Shown: piece by piece, positions 13,901 through 28,900 of the stretch
How the letters are laid out: each line of letters opens with the position of its first letter
How positions within the stretch are numbered: position 1 is the first letter of the stretch
From: Antedon mediterranea
Lineage: Eukaryota > Echinodermata > Crinoidea > Comatulida > Antedonidae
Length of the DNA stretch: 60,000 bases
Assembly: GCF_964355755.1 (NCBI RefSeq)
Contig: NC_092672.1
Location: 30,254,501 to 30,314,500 of the forward strand
Direction of reading: 5' to 3'
Notes under the pieces: model-generated
Seen by the model: only the letters and a program-made list of their open reading frames with translations
What the model was told of the DNA's origin: nothing
Database searches by the model: none
Program-made: the position numbers and the translations under genes

Positions 13901-16900
13901 GTGAACAATTGGACCAAGCAACCGCGGCCAATCAGAATCTCACTCAAGACATCAACAAGTTGACACAAGACTGGGCAAAGGCACGCGATGAGTTGGAGAC
14001 GAAAGAGTCTGAGTGGAGATCAGAGGAGAGGGTGAGTACTACACCAGAACTTGGGTGGACAGTCAGAATGTCAAAGAACAATAGTCTGTTTCTTGTTTAA
14101 ATATTATTTATGCTATGCATTCAATATTATAATTTTGCTATAAACTTGTTATAATAATAAAATGATAGTTTCTGTATTAAATATAGTATACATGTAGTTA
14201 CTGTAATATTTCTGTGCTAACTTACTGTGGTATAATAGTTTAGTTTAGTTATAATGGGAAAGTTTAGGCGAGTGCCTTTTTAACCCCATATCAACTACAT
14301 TGTGTCGATGCGATTCTTGAAGGTGTTAGTGGTCTCAGAATTAATAACGTCAACTGGTAAACTGTTCCAATGGTTTATTACTCGTTACGAGAAGGTATGT
14401 CTTCTACCGTTCAATCCTTTACGGAAAATAAGCTTGAAAAATCTCAGGTTATGTCCTCAAGTAATTCTGCTAATAATAACAGTTATTTCTGTAAAATAGT
14501 AACTGTACTTTAGTGTTTTGTTACATTCCGTATTACATTTTATTGCAACTTTTTATTCCAACATGTTCTAGATACCATCAACTAATTATTCCATAACAGT
14601 GTAACTTGAGTCCCTGGAAACGATATTAGAAACAAATTATTGTTGCCATTATTAAAAATAACGATGTACTGTAGCCCAGAGCGATCAATACATTGTTGCG
14701 TTATGGGCATTTTACTTTATTTGCCGGTTTCTTCCTGAATAGCATTTGATTATTGACTTTTTATACAGTTATTGTTAAAGTGCACAATTATTTACATAAT
14801 AATTATGGCTTTATATTGACAGTACTTAAACATAGTTCCTACATATTTTATCTTAACATTTATGGAAGTGTACTTTCATCAAAATATTGATTAAAATTAT
14901 AATAAGTATAAAATTCTATGCTGTCGGGCAATTAACGGTAAAACATGATGCAAACAAAGGAAAATTCAAATTAATCGTGTGCATGAAAAATAATTAAAAA
15001 AATGAATGAAATTAACTTGCCTCAATCATAAATTTATCATACTGTAAATGATCATAGAAATTTGTGTATTTTTTAAAAATTTCCTTAACATAAACATACA
15101 TGTTGACTGTTATTATCAATAATATGAAATAATATATACTGTATAACAATAATATAAAAGTTAAAACAAAAAGAATAAAAAAAAATATATCTGCAAACCT
15201 ACTCTTTGAATTATGTAAAAACCATATTTTTTTTTTACATATTGAACAATACTTTAAAATAAAATCACAACATTTTGTAATACTCTTATGTAATGTTGTT
15301 ATTCACATAATTTTTAGATTAATTTTTTATTATTTTTTTTAATTGAATTTTGAGGACAATAAATCTTTTGTCTGTTAGTTTGCTACAGTAATTATGAAAC
15401 TGCTGCATCATCAAGTTTATATCTTTTCAATTGAACTAATAATATTGATGGCAATCTCAAGTAGTTTCCTACAGCATTTAATAATTGTACGCGATATCAT
15501 ATTGTTGTTTTTTAATGAATTTATAAATCGCATGTATTTACGACATACTCAATCCTATTCTTGCAGTCGTTTAATGAGTATTTCAACAACGAACATGCAC
15601 GACTCCTATCACTGTGGCGTTCAGTCGTTGGATTCAGACGTTCATTCAGTGAGATGAAATCGGCAACCGAACGGTAAGTACCAGATCCTCGAATAATTCA
15701 TTTTTTGTTTATTTCGCATTAGCCAAATGATGAGTTTTATTAGTGTCACATAAAAAAAGATGTCTGGCTGTTTCAATTTAAATTTGCTTTGATTGTCTGA
15801 GCTTGTTGAATTAAATTATTTATGTGGAGTTTTGTTTGCTAATTTTTGAATAATAAAATTGTGGGGGTGTCACTTAATAACAATAATTATGTATCAATTG
15901 ACAGTTTTGAGTTTTACAGTAAACAATTTAATAATAATAGTATCTACTTATTGGATTGTTTGCATTCACTCGCATTTATTTGACATGCCGCTAGCGTGAC
16001 AGGAGTTTGTTGAATAATTGAATACAGTATTTAATAAACCACCAATAAACTGTGAGCTTATTTCAATTCAATTTAGAACAGATTTGTAAACTAAAGATAT
16101 GTTGTGTCCCTGAAAAAATATTTAAAAAGTTTTTGTTGAATATGTCATTTGTCACACATTTGAAAAACATTTTTGTATGACAATACATCTTTAATGAATG
16201 CATCGTAATACATTTCATCATGAAATAGATAAATTATTTTCCCTTTCCTTATTTTAGACCTATATTTCCAGAGCTACATTATTTCCTTTTTTTTTCAGAA
16301 ATTAAAATTGTTGTTTTACATTTTTTGACTGATTATGGTAGTATTCACATTAATCTTCCATAAAATTATATTTTTACAATTTGTAGGGATATTTCTCACA
16401 TGAGATCCGACTTAAATCGTACTTCACGTAACATGCAAACTGCTTGTCTCAACCTTGGGTCAAACATCCGGTCGTCTGAACTGACCAGTGGTGCAAACGC
16501 TGAGAAAGAACGCTCTGACCGACTGGCGTTGGAGACTCAATTGCGAGAAAAGGTTAAAGACAACATGGACTTGCAAGCTAAGTTTGAGGCTGAGCGAGCT
16601 GATCTGAACTCAAGGTTGGTTTATGTTTACTATCAAAATGACAGTGTGTTATAAGGAACCATGTCAATAATTTTCTACTGCAGTTTCTGCAGTAAATACA
16701 TTATTTAGCAAGTTTTTCTTTGGATAAGGATACACACTGATAATGATACACACAGATAATGATACACACTGATAATGATACACACTGATAATGATACACA
16801 CTGATAATGATACACACTGATAATGATACACACTGATAATGATACACACTGATAACGATACACACTGATAACGATACACACTGATAACGATACACACTGA

Positions 16901-19900
16901 TAACGATACACACTGATAACAATACACACTGATAATAATACACTAATGATACATACATATTGCATTGACTGAATTAACTATTACATTAAAACAAATTTAA
17001 AGTCATGTGTTACTGCAGTAAACAAAATTGTATGTAGTTACTGCAGCAGATCCTTTCGCTCCCAATTCAATTCACACACATTTCTTTAATGTCCCTCATT
17101 TTCCAAATAATTTACTACTATGTAAAATATTACCTTCCAATTATAATTATTAATCTGTTTATTTTTATAGAGCTCAATTACCAAAAAAATGTTTAAAATA
17201 AACGATTGATTCCTCAAATGTTTGATTGGTCAGCTTGGCCAACATAATTAATTCTTTGATTTTATATATATATTTATTTAATTAGAATTAACGAGTTGAC
17301 TGTGATGAATGAGAAATATAAGATCCAGATAGCTGAGAAAGATAACTTAGTACACACAATGAACAAAGGCAATGATGATTCTGGAAAGACCGAATCCAGC
17401 AAAGATTTCCCCGATGGTGAGAACATGCAAGGGCTACGAGAGGAGTGCGAAGCTTTACATACCGCCCTCCGTGACATTGCGCAAGCTGTCATTCAAGATG
17501 CGGAAGATACGACCACGGTAGAGAATGCTAAAGAGGATGGTGAGATAACTTTCCCGACTCCATACGCCTGGTCCACCCCGATGAGGTCACCGTCTCCATC
17601 ACGACTTCTGCGGAGTGGTAGATCATTGTCACCATCAAGACACTCGCGTTCACCTTCTAGGAACGCTCCTTCTCCAGGACGTCCAGGCTCGCCACAGTTT
17701 GCCGAGTCAACATTCTCTGCCGTGCAGGCTGCCCTGCAAAAACGCCAGCTACAAGTGCAGGAATTAAGAGCGAAATTGATCTCATCCAAAGATCAAGGAG
17801 AAGCACTCAAGAAACATCTTGAAAAGTCGGAGAATGACCAACGTCAGCAAGAGCGACAGAACATGGCATTAAATGAGGAACTTGAGTCTGCTAAACGGCA
17901 GGCTGAGGACATCCGAAGAGATCGTGATAGATTGAGAAACTCTCTTGAAGCTACAGGAAGGTAAATATGACTAAATTAGTTAAATAAAATTGTCCATGTA
18001 ATATAAGGCTAAAAAGTGTTTTTCAAAAAGCTGTGTAATAATCATAATTATGCCAGGTATTGTTTACTATCTGAAAGAGTCATGCAAGCAATGTCACTAT
18101 TGGCCAGACTCCTGTCAAACTATTTGTTGTAACATGGAATAAGAATTTTAGCAGAATAATCATAATTTATATTTTTCTGTGAGTGTGACAGCATGATCTG
18201 ATAGATAGAATTTAGACAATAGATCAATATATTTACCTTTTTATTTTCAGTGAAAAATCAGCTCTTGAGAACCTGAGAGCGTCACTCAATGATCAAATTG
18301 AAGCCTTGAACTTGGAGTGTGAACGGCTACAAGCTGCCAACTCAGAACTGCAGCGCCAAAGAGACAATCTGGAGGATGAGAATGAAGATCGGGACAAGGA
18401 TATGGAAAGACAGAAGAAGGAAATTGAAAGAAGGTATGTGGAATCTAGTCTTTGTTTTCTCCCAATTCCCAATTAATTCTTATACTATTTATTTAAAAAA
18501 TTCTTTCTATGCGACAGTCACAAGTTAATCGATCAAGTTGAAAGCAAGAACTCCTCCTTGAAAGAAGAGATTGTTGCTCTCAAAGAAGCATTCAATAAAG
18601 CCATTCTCGAGAAAGAAGTCTTAGAACAAGAAAAAGCTGAGATCAGTAAGTAACACTATTTACTAATAATATTAGATTATTACTATTAGAAAACCAGTGC
18701 TATATATTTCAATAGACATCTGACAGTTATTTTACACTAAATAACATCAACACTGTGGTCTAAGATACAGTAATAACATTTTCTCTCTTGAAACTGAAAA
18801 TTTAGGTTAGCAGTCTCAATGTTGACTTAGGCCTAAGGCTCCAGCCTAGGTCTTTATACCGCATTTTCCCCCTGGCCACTTATTGTTATTAGTAAATATT
18901 GTTGTAATCAATAGAGTATAGAAACTGCCTCATGTTTGCCATGTCAATATTTAACAACATTTGACCTTTGTACATGCATGTCATAATTCTTAAGTAAAAA
19001 AGGTATTTTATTATGTCACAATTAGCCAGTTATTAAAGGTTATTGACATATTAAAACCAATTTGTAAATTCAACTTGGTTAATTATTAGAAGTCTAATCC
19101 TTTGTTCATGATCACTTACTGTGCATTTCTTTAACGTTGCAGATGAAGCACTTTCACAGGTCGAAAGCCACCGGGCTGAGTTACAGCTGAATATGAACAG
19201 GCTTAAGACTGAGGAGTCTAGGCTGAAGGATGCATTGATTAAGATGCAAGCACTGAATGAAGGCCTAGGCCAAGATAAGATTGAGCTCAACAAGATTATC
19301 ATGATGGTAGTTATTTGTTTTTTTAAAATTTAATATTTTAAATATAGTTAGAACTCCTAACAAAGTATCCCCTTAATGCTCTGTCTACACTATCAAACTT
19401 TGTACATATATGGACATGATGATGTCATATCACTACCATATTTGGGTACATCACACATTTTTGTCAAACTAGTTTGATAGTGTAGACAGAGCTTTATAGA
19501 GGTGTCTTCTGAATAGGCCATATATTTTTTCTTGTTCGTTTCATGACCAAGAGCCCATTCAATAGAGGTCTCTTCTGACAAGCGGTGCTCCAAAGAAGGG
19601 TTCTACCCTTATAGAGAAACACACCATTTGGTGATAGTTGTCTGTGACAGCTTTTGTCTCTCAGTGCTTCCTTTTTTTTTTCACTGAAAGGAATAAATAC
19701 AAAAATAAATAAAATATACTATTTTTTTTTTTACTTGGTAACTGGAAAATTCCATAAAACAAACAAAAAACTAAAAATGATACCTGTACATTTATTTATA
19801 ACAGATGGAAAGTGAAAAGGCTTCTTTATTGTCTGAGAAAGGTGAACTTGAGCAAGAGAAGTCCAGCATCCGAGAAGAGCTTGTCAGAGTTGAGAACGAA

Positions 19901-22900
19901 AAGATGGATACCGAGACAGAGAAGATGGGTCTGGATCAGAGCCTAAACCTTGCGGAACAGAGTAAAGAGCGTCTGGAAGAAGAGTTTACAATGATGATGA
20001 AACAAAAGACTGATCTGCAAGATAGCTTGGCTGTGGTAAGTCTTGTTGACACACGTTAGTAGTATTTGTTTGTTTTTGATCAGACTTATCTTTTCAGCCA
20101 CTTGAAATGATCATACATAGGGGTTTTGTTTATTTCATTTGTACAAATAATATTTACCAGCCTAAACTGAAACTGTACTCTACATTTTTGTTACTAATTA
20201 GCTGGGTCGCCAAAAGAAGAGTCTTGCAGAGGAGTTGCTGCAATCCCGCCGTGAACTGGAGAGACAAGGAAGCACTGTTGTGAGAGTTGCTCGAGAGAAA
20301 GAAGATCTCACAAAGGAGAAAGCTAGTCTCATAGTCCAGCTGACAGCTTCAGAACGCGAGAACCGTGCTCAATCTGAGGTAAGTTGGTTCAGCCTTTAGA
20401 ATAGTGATATTGATTTTGTTATAATTCGTCACTCGTCACACGAACCGGCGAATCGTCATTTTGGCGCGAAATTTTTTTTTGTATATTTCGAAAGTATTTA
20501 TTCTAAAGAACAATTGATGCAAATATCAACTGCTTATCTTATTTAAATAATTAATTATTTAAATTATAATTTTGCGAATATATACACGAAGCGTCGAATA
20601 TCGATTCGTCACTTCGTGTGAGTAAAACGCGCATCACGCACACTGTTTACGCGCCTCAATAAACGGCGAATATGCAATTCGTCACTAATTGCATGTGATC
20701 TGATTGGTTTATTGCATATCTGGAACATTCCATTTTGATGGCCAATTTTCAGTCCCGCGAAGTTAGATTGAGCATAGATTAAAGAATTTTGAACAGTATT
20801 TTACCCAGTAAAAACTGATTTTTGTGGTTATTGATAAATTATTTAGTAAGCTAATTATATAAATACATTTCAGGAAATGTAATGCAACGTTTCGATGTTT
20901 GTTCTTTCGTACGTTCACTCGAGCACTAGCAAAACATTACATTCAATTATGGCACTGACAACACATACACGAAACGGTACGGTAACGATTAGGCCTAAAT
21001 CAATGTTATAGTCTTAAGTATTTTGAAATATTCAATTTTTTTGAGAATAAATAACCTGATTATTAAAAAGAAACATCAAATTTCACCTCTATTTTTAATT
21101 GGTAATGCTACTAAGGATAATAACTTTAATTTCTGTGTACACATTTTTATTAAACAATTCATACATTTTGATGTTAGAGTATTTATATTTTTTGTTTTTT
21201 CTTTTTAAATTAGATTGTTACAGTATAATTATTATAATCAGTGAGTCACCAAATATCTTTGGGGCATGGCTACAGGTATACTAAATACTATCATATACTA
21301 TATAGGGTAGTCTGCACATTATCCTGTGATATGCCCTACAATAAGACCGCATTGCTACTGTATCACATTAAATTAGTAAATAATTTAAATTAGACTTTTA
21401 ATACGGATATTAGAAAAGGCAGATAACACATTTAATGTTATTTAATAAATACTATATTGGCCATGAATGGCTAAATGATTGTAGGCCTAATATGTCGTCG
21501 TATTGTACAATGGACTGTTTAAATTATTTTTTAACTCTTCCCGTAGGGCCTACTAAGGGAATATTGAATTAAAAACGTTTATTCGAACTATCTAACATTG
21601 CCTTGCCTTATGTAGAGATCAAATAATGTATAAATTAATAATTAAATGAACCATGTTTCCGGTTTTCCATTATTTACAATAGCTAAAATGATGTTTGTGC
21701 ATCAGTTAGGCTACTATAAATTATATTTTGCAACTGATTGGTGATTGTTCTTTTGCATTTTTAACAGAATAATTTGTTTACTTTATATTATTATCGTTAG
21801 GGCCCTGTCTAAGATGTTTACGTGGAACTGCCTATTCATTACCACGCAATCACGGCGAATACCGCATATTTCATAGTCATTGCGTAAGATTCTTGTTCAC
21901 ACGAAGTGACGAATATGCGTCGAATATCGCTTAGTTACGCGATACGCGGTAAATAATCTTCACACGAATTGACGAATGTATTAATTAAGTGATTACTCTT
22001 TAATTAATGAGTATATTTTTTTATGGACACTTTAAAATTATTCATTTGATATATTTTTACATAATTAACACAAAAATAATGGACATTCGCTTTTTTTCTT
22101 GCGAGAAATGACCGTGCAAAAAGTGCCTTTTTTACAATCGCGATTTTCTCGAAATGTACATTTTGCGGATTCGCCGGTTCGTGTGACGAGTGACGAATTA
22201 ACAGATTATTATTTAAAAAAATACAATTATGTTTAAAGTTTAAAAGTATTAATGGTGTTGCTGAACCATACTAACCAAACTTTTGTAAAATAAAGTTTTA
22301 TGCCAGATTATAGTTCCTCGTTGTGTTTGGTTATTTGATTTGCAGTTTTGCTGAAAAAACACAAACATTATTAAGATTACTATAATACAGATTTGTAATA
22401 CGTACTTCTCCACCAAATATGCTTAATCTAAGATTAAGCATAATGGAAGAAGATTCTTTTTGGACACTATCAAACTAGTTTGACAAAAAAAATGTGATGT
22501 GCCCAAATATGGTAGGTGATATGACATCATCATGTCCATATATGGGCACATGACATTATATTGTCACATAAAGTTTTGAGCTTTATTCAGATCAATAAAA
22601 TCGCGAATTTAAAATGAGAAGAATTTAATGCTTCATTGAAGAGAGAAAAAATACTGATGGTATATTTGTTTGCACACTTACATTATTCATTTTGCATGTA
22701 GAGAGAGCGATTGCTTTGGAGTGATAAAATACATCTAGAGAGTAGCTTTTATGCACACCAGAGTGCTTCCTCTAAGGCAGAGGTGGATTTAAATAGTATT
22801 TGCTTTTGCATTTACAGGGAAGCTATCTGCTATTGGTGGTGGAATTTAAAATGTAACATTTAATATAGTTAATAAATTAACTTGGGTTGACTAACATTAT

Positions 22901-25900
22901 TTCTTAGAACAGTTTCTTGAAATTAAACTTCGGACTAATTATTTTGAGAATTGTAACCACCAGGTCTTAGTGGTTAAAGTCCATATTAAAATCTCTTAAA
23001 CCTTTCTATACCTTCCCGCGATATAAAGTACAAGAAAATATCGTAATAAATAATACAGAAATGTAATTATTAATTTTACTATTTTAAATAAATTATTATA
23101 GTAAAAAAATGGTTTTCATCAATTATCTATTGTCTAATACTTTTATTAAATCTGTTTTTAGTATGTACAGAGTGCTTAGAAGTTTCACAACATTAGGCGC
23201 TATATAAATCCAGGATGATATTATTGTTATTAATCACCTGATTTTTAGTATATATATTCAATTATTATAACACAAATATTATTCTTTAATGATGATCTTT
23301 ATTCAAATGATAATTATATATGATCCTTTTTTTTACTAACATGTCTAATACCAAATTTTTTTAAGAACAATGCTTTAGAATCGAGAATTATGTTTCTTTC
23401 ATCGTATCTTTCAGGTAATTGCAGCTTTGAGTAGCGACAAAGAGAGCCTAGAGACTGCCCTCTACGAGATGCAGCAGACTGCCGTCAAGCTTGAGAACCG
23501 TAAAGAACAACTTGAAGCAGACGTTCAAGAGCTACAACTTTCTAAAGAAGCGCTTACAGGTAAATAGTATTATCTTAGTGTGAACCAGCACTTATACAAC
23601 GTATGTAATGCACCTTATTTACAGCTTTAAAGTGAACACACAGAAGTATACAGATGCATCTAGTTTACACTAATGTGAACCAGCCCATATACTAACTGTG
23701 AAATATGCAAATGAACTATTTTGCTTTAGTGTGAACCTGTCTTTATACATGAAAGTATGCAAATGCATCTAGTTTACACTAGTGTGAACCAGCTCATATA
23801 CTGTAAAATATGAAATGTATTTTATTTGCTTTAGTGTGAACCTCCATTATACATTGAAATATTAAATTAAAATCTAATTTTCTTTGATGTGAACCAGTTG
23901 ATTTTATACATGCTGAACTTAATACAAACTTATATAAATAATAATAAATATAATCTATATTGCTGTAGAACACCTATTAAGGGAACACCTTTGGAATCCA
24001 ACAAAGTGTCCCTTTATAGGGATGTCTCTAAATAGGGGTTGCCTGTGTTAATTCATTATTGTCTCATTTTTCTCTTTGAAAAGTGTTCCCTAAATGGGGG
24101 TGCCTCAAAGCAGGGGTTTTGATGTATTTATTGATTTCATCTCAGATTAAATACTATTATTTTAAGTAAATAATATTTAAGAGCAGCTTTATTGACATAT
24201 TATTAATTTTATGTTAATTAGATGATTAATAAATAATCCTTTGTTTACATTTCAGTTGACCTTGCTCGTGTAAACAAAGAAATTGAGATCCTGACCGCAA
24301 AGAGCGAGCGTGATATTGAGATGCTTAACCAAGCAATTGCTCAGATGGAGAACGACGCTCAGATGGTGGCCAAGCAGCAGGAAGAAGCTCATGAAGATGA
24401 GGTCGATGGCCTAGCTAGAGAAAAGGTAGGCTGAATATCAATATCACAATTCTATCATCACAAGTTTTGAGCAAATCTAGCTACCGGCTACATTAAATAT
24501 ATATTCTTAGGACATCAACCTTTGCACGTTGCATCTTGATTCAGAGTTGCTGTAGTAATGACACAATGCCATCGTAAATCTTACAAAATTGTAGTAGGCC
24601 TACATAGTTGAAAGTCTTGATCAAATCTAGCTACCGGCTACATTAAATATATATTCTTAGGCCATCAAACTTTGCATCTTGAATCAGAGTTGCTGTAAAA
24701 ATGACACAATGTTATTGTAAATCAAAATTGTAGTAGGCCTACATTGTTAAACTAGTCTGCTGTCTATTTCTAACACATACAAATCTGTCATAGAGAACTA
24801 TAGCACATGATGTTGGACTGCATGGTTCACACTCAAATGTGTAAAAAAAACATGAAATAAGACTTCCTATTATTTGTGCAGTACATGTTTTGTATAGTCC
24901 TCAATTTCTGATAAGCAAAACAGATCAGCACTCTTTATAGCGAATGTGCATAATATTAATAAAATTGTTTCTAATTAATTTAGGATCGAATCAGCAAAGA
25001 GTTCAACGAGGAGAAAGGAAAGCTGATTGAGGAAGCGGCCAAGGAGAAGGAGGAGATGCAATCAGAGTTTGAGCTTGAGAAAGAGAATCTAACGGAAGAA
25101 ATATCCAACCTACAGAAAGACCGTGATGAGAGTCTTCTAATGGCAGAGAACAGCAAACAACAGGTTATTGATTTTTTCTTGTTTGCAACATATTAGTTTT
25201 CTGTACAAATAATGATAATATTGGTTGTAGTATAGTGTTTGTAATAATTTCTCTACTGCAGCTATTGTCACTACAATATATGATTTTAGTTTGTTATGTT
25301 CCAATATAGAAGTTTATGAATAGTCATTGCAATAAACAGATTAAAGAGTAATATAAATAAAATATAGTTATTAAGTTATTTTTATCATCTATTTGAGTGA
25401 TTATACATCTGAGAATGGCTGTTTACTATTTCATGAACAAGTTTTCCCCTAGCTTCATAATATATTTTACTTAAAAGATTTCCTGAAATTAGTAACTTTG
25501 AAATAACAACAATATAACACTATTATTTTTAGGCTCTCTCAATCGCACAACAAGATAAGAACCAAGTAGCTGAAAAGTTGAGCAATGCTCAGCGAGAGCT
25601 TGTCAACGCGTCGATGGAAATGGATCGACTCAAACGAGAGTCATTTGCTAGATCCGAACAAGACAAGGTATGTTGACAAATTTTAAGAATAATTAAAGGG
25701 ACACCTTTGCAACCCAACAAATTCTCAGAATAGATGTTGGCTGTAGTTTTAAAACATACATTGTTCATTTCTTAACAGTGTCCCCTTAATAGTGTCTCCA
25801 AATACAAATGTCTTTACTTGTAATGTTTACCTTTTCGGATTCAAAATGTATTTTAAAGAATAAAAACAAGATTCCAAATTCCTATAGTGAGTGGATTGGT

Positions 25901-28900
25901 TCGCTTAGACAGTGTTGCTGTGATATACTAGGCGAATCTCTTATTACCTTTTTGCAATTTGCTTTGTTAACTTGTAGAATGCCATCACAGCTGCCCATGA
26001 AGAGCTCAAAGATTTGACCTCTAAATTTGAGGAAGCTATGTAAGTATTTTTTAAAGAATTAAAGTGACCTTTGAACTTTGCTTATGTCCTAAATCCCCTT
26101 TTGTTAATGTAAAATAGAAACAGTATGTATTTACTTGAAATCATAACATTTTTAGGAAAAGTGTAATTCTAGTGACTATTTGCAAATTTGACAATAAAAG
26201 TCCAAAAAATACATTATGATTTTTTATTTTAGTCAAGTCAATAAAATAATTAATTTGCTTTGTTTATTGGTAGGAATGAACGGGAGAAAGAAGCAAAGGA
26301 ATTAAGCAATCAGATAAAGGATCTACAAAAGGTAAAGGAAGGACTATTGCGAGAGGTATCTGAGCTCAAGACTCAACTGAAGATGGTTGAGGAAGGTCGT
26401 GATGGGGTCAGACGAGATCTAATAGAAGCCCATCGAAAGATCAGAGAGGGTATGTTAACAACAGATACTCTTTTGATTTAATCATTTTTTTGATTTTATC
26501 CAATTATTAATCCATACATTGATATATACATTTAGAAAGGAGAATTTAAGATAACACTCCATTTACTCCTATTAAGGGGACACCATTGGAACCCAACAAA
26601 GTGTGACATTATAAGGGTGAAAATAGGACAATTGTCTGAAGTACATAGTAATATATACAAAGTTACAATAAAAATTTAATTAGAAAATGCGTACATTTAT
26701 CATCAGTTTAAATATTTATTTTGATTTTTTTTTACAGCCGATGAAGGCCGGGAGTTATTGCGAAAAGAATCAATGGACTTAAAACGTCAACTTAACGATG
26801 AGGTGTTAGCAAAAGAAGCGATACAAATGTCTAATGAAGAGCATAGAAACAAAATCAAGAAAATTGAAAGTGATAGGATAATACTAAACAGAAGCGTTGA
26901 TGAGAAAAATCAAAAACTTGAAAGTAAGTTTTATTTACACCTGAAAAAAAAGTATTGTTACAATAGTCTAAGATACATTGTGTCTATGCCTACAGCTAGC
27001 CTATGCATTCAGTCAGCCTAGGCCTAGTAATAGCCAACCTATACATTCAGTCAGCTTGCCTAGGCCTAGTAACAGCCAACCTATACATTAAGTCAGCTTG
27101 CCTAGGCCTAGTAACAGCCAACATGCATTCAGTCAGCCTAGGCCTACAGCCAGACTATGCATTCAGTCAACTTGCCTAGGCCTACAGCTAGCCTATACAT
27201 TCAGTCAGCCTAGGCCTACATTCAAATGTTAGTAGATAGATCCAAAAGGTGGGAGGGTTAATTATAAATTACAGAATTGTTGTTGAAAACCCTTGGCCTT
27301 TGTACACTACGCTTGTGGACACATATTTACAGGCTGCCAGGGTGCCATATTCCTGTCAATTTTTGTTATATAAAATAGTGACATGAAAATTGATGCTGAC
27401 CTTCTGAGAGAGTACACAAAAATAATGATTTTTTATCTTTATCTTTTATTGTTCAATATTTTTGTTTTACACCAGTTCTTGATAAAGATAAGGATAGTAT
27501 ACAGAACGAAGCAGTAAATCTACGAGCAAGTCTACGAGAAGTTGAGAAATCTAGATTAGAAGCGAGGCGCGAGTTGCAAGAACTTAGAAGACAGGTGAGT
27601 AACTTGCCCATTACAGAGGATGGATAAACTATTTTATAATTTATCATGCTTTTTTTAAACTGTCTCATTTGAGGCTTAGGGAGTGGAGTAGAAAGAGTCG
27701 TAAGTTACAACTCTGGCACTCCGTCAGTCTTGAACCCTGGACCTTGAGATGGGAAGGCAAGCACGATAACCACCAAATTACAGCTCCACTATATTACCAA
27801 TTCTACAATGCATATACATCGTTTATTTCATGTAACTCTTTCAATTTGTTTGTAATATGTCGCCCAATACAAAGCTAATAAAATTACATATTTTGTTTAG
27901 GTGAAAACTCTAGAGGCTGACCGAACAAAGAAAGCCAAAGAAAACAAAGATTTACAAGGAAAACTTGTGCATGATAATGAGGTCATTGAAGATCACAGAC
28001 GAGAGATATTTAGCCTCAAGCAAAAGGTATGCTATTATCTGTTGTTTTTAATAAATATCTAGATAAATTATTCTTTCAAGATTTTCCAGTTCATCATACA
28101 AGTCTCTAAAGAAAGTAAAATATCTTGGGAGATTGGAATAGTAAAAACTTTCTTGTGGAAGTATAATATATTTTATTTTATTGCATCCAATATTTGATTT
28201 AACAAATTTTATATTTGTTGTCTATTTAGGTCATGGAGACAGAAACAGGTCGTGAAGGTGCACGTAAAGAGGTACAAAACCTGAAGAGAAAACTGAACGA
28301 TTTTAACGAAGAAGTCCGCTTACGAGAAAAGCAGTTCCACGCCGCTTTAGACGAAGCTAGTATGAAAGAACGCAAAATTCAGGAACGTCTACGAAACAGT
28401 GAATTGGCTTTGGATGGACTCGGTGGTGAATTCGGTGAAGTGAAGTTGAAGCTCAGTGCGGCGGAGGGTCGTATCAACGGCTTAGAAGCACAGTTAGCAC
28501 AGATTGAAGGTAAAGAGACATCAAACGTAAAATCATGATGTGTTCACTTATCATCACTGCTTGTCACTTTTTAGCCAATTTGTAAAGTAAAACGTATGAA
28601 ATTATTACTAAAAAATCATTAGTAAGTTGACAAATTTTGATAGAAACTTAATTTTGGTGCCATTGTTCCTCTTAAATAAAAAAAAGTCTTATTTATACTT
28701 TTTAAATAAGTAACTGTTGAAGTAACTTCCCAAGCTTACACAAAATAACTTTGAAATGTTTAAAAGTTTTAAGATTTGTATGCATGAGTGAATTTGTTTG
28801 TTTGTTTGTTGATTAGTTAACAACCTCTGAACTTTTACATTACATTGATTTTTTTTAAATTTATTCTCTATGAGCCAAGAAGGAAAGTTTTATGAGTGGT

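Noticed and set aside
16664-16965. Three overlapping minus-strand open frames of about 85 codons
   Set aside because: They are pure translations of a 16-bp minisatellite and have no splice or homology support.
17493-17789. 98-codon minus-strand frame over rootletin exon 8
   Set aside because: Antisense shadow of a conserved coding exon.
25808-26017. 69-codon plus-strand frame across rootletin exon 18
   Set aside because: It reads the intron and exon 18 in the wrong frame; the exon fits the rootletin frame from 25978.
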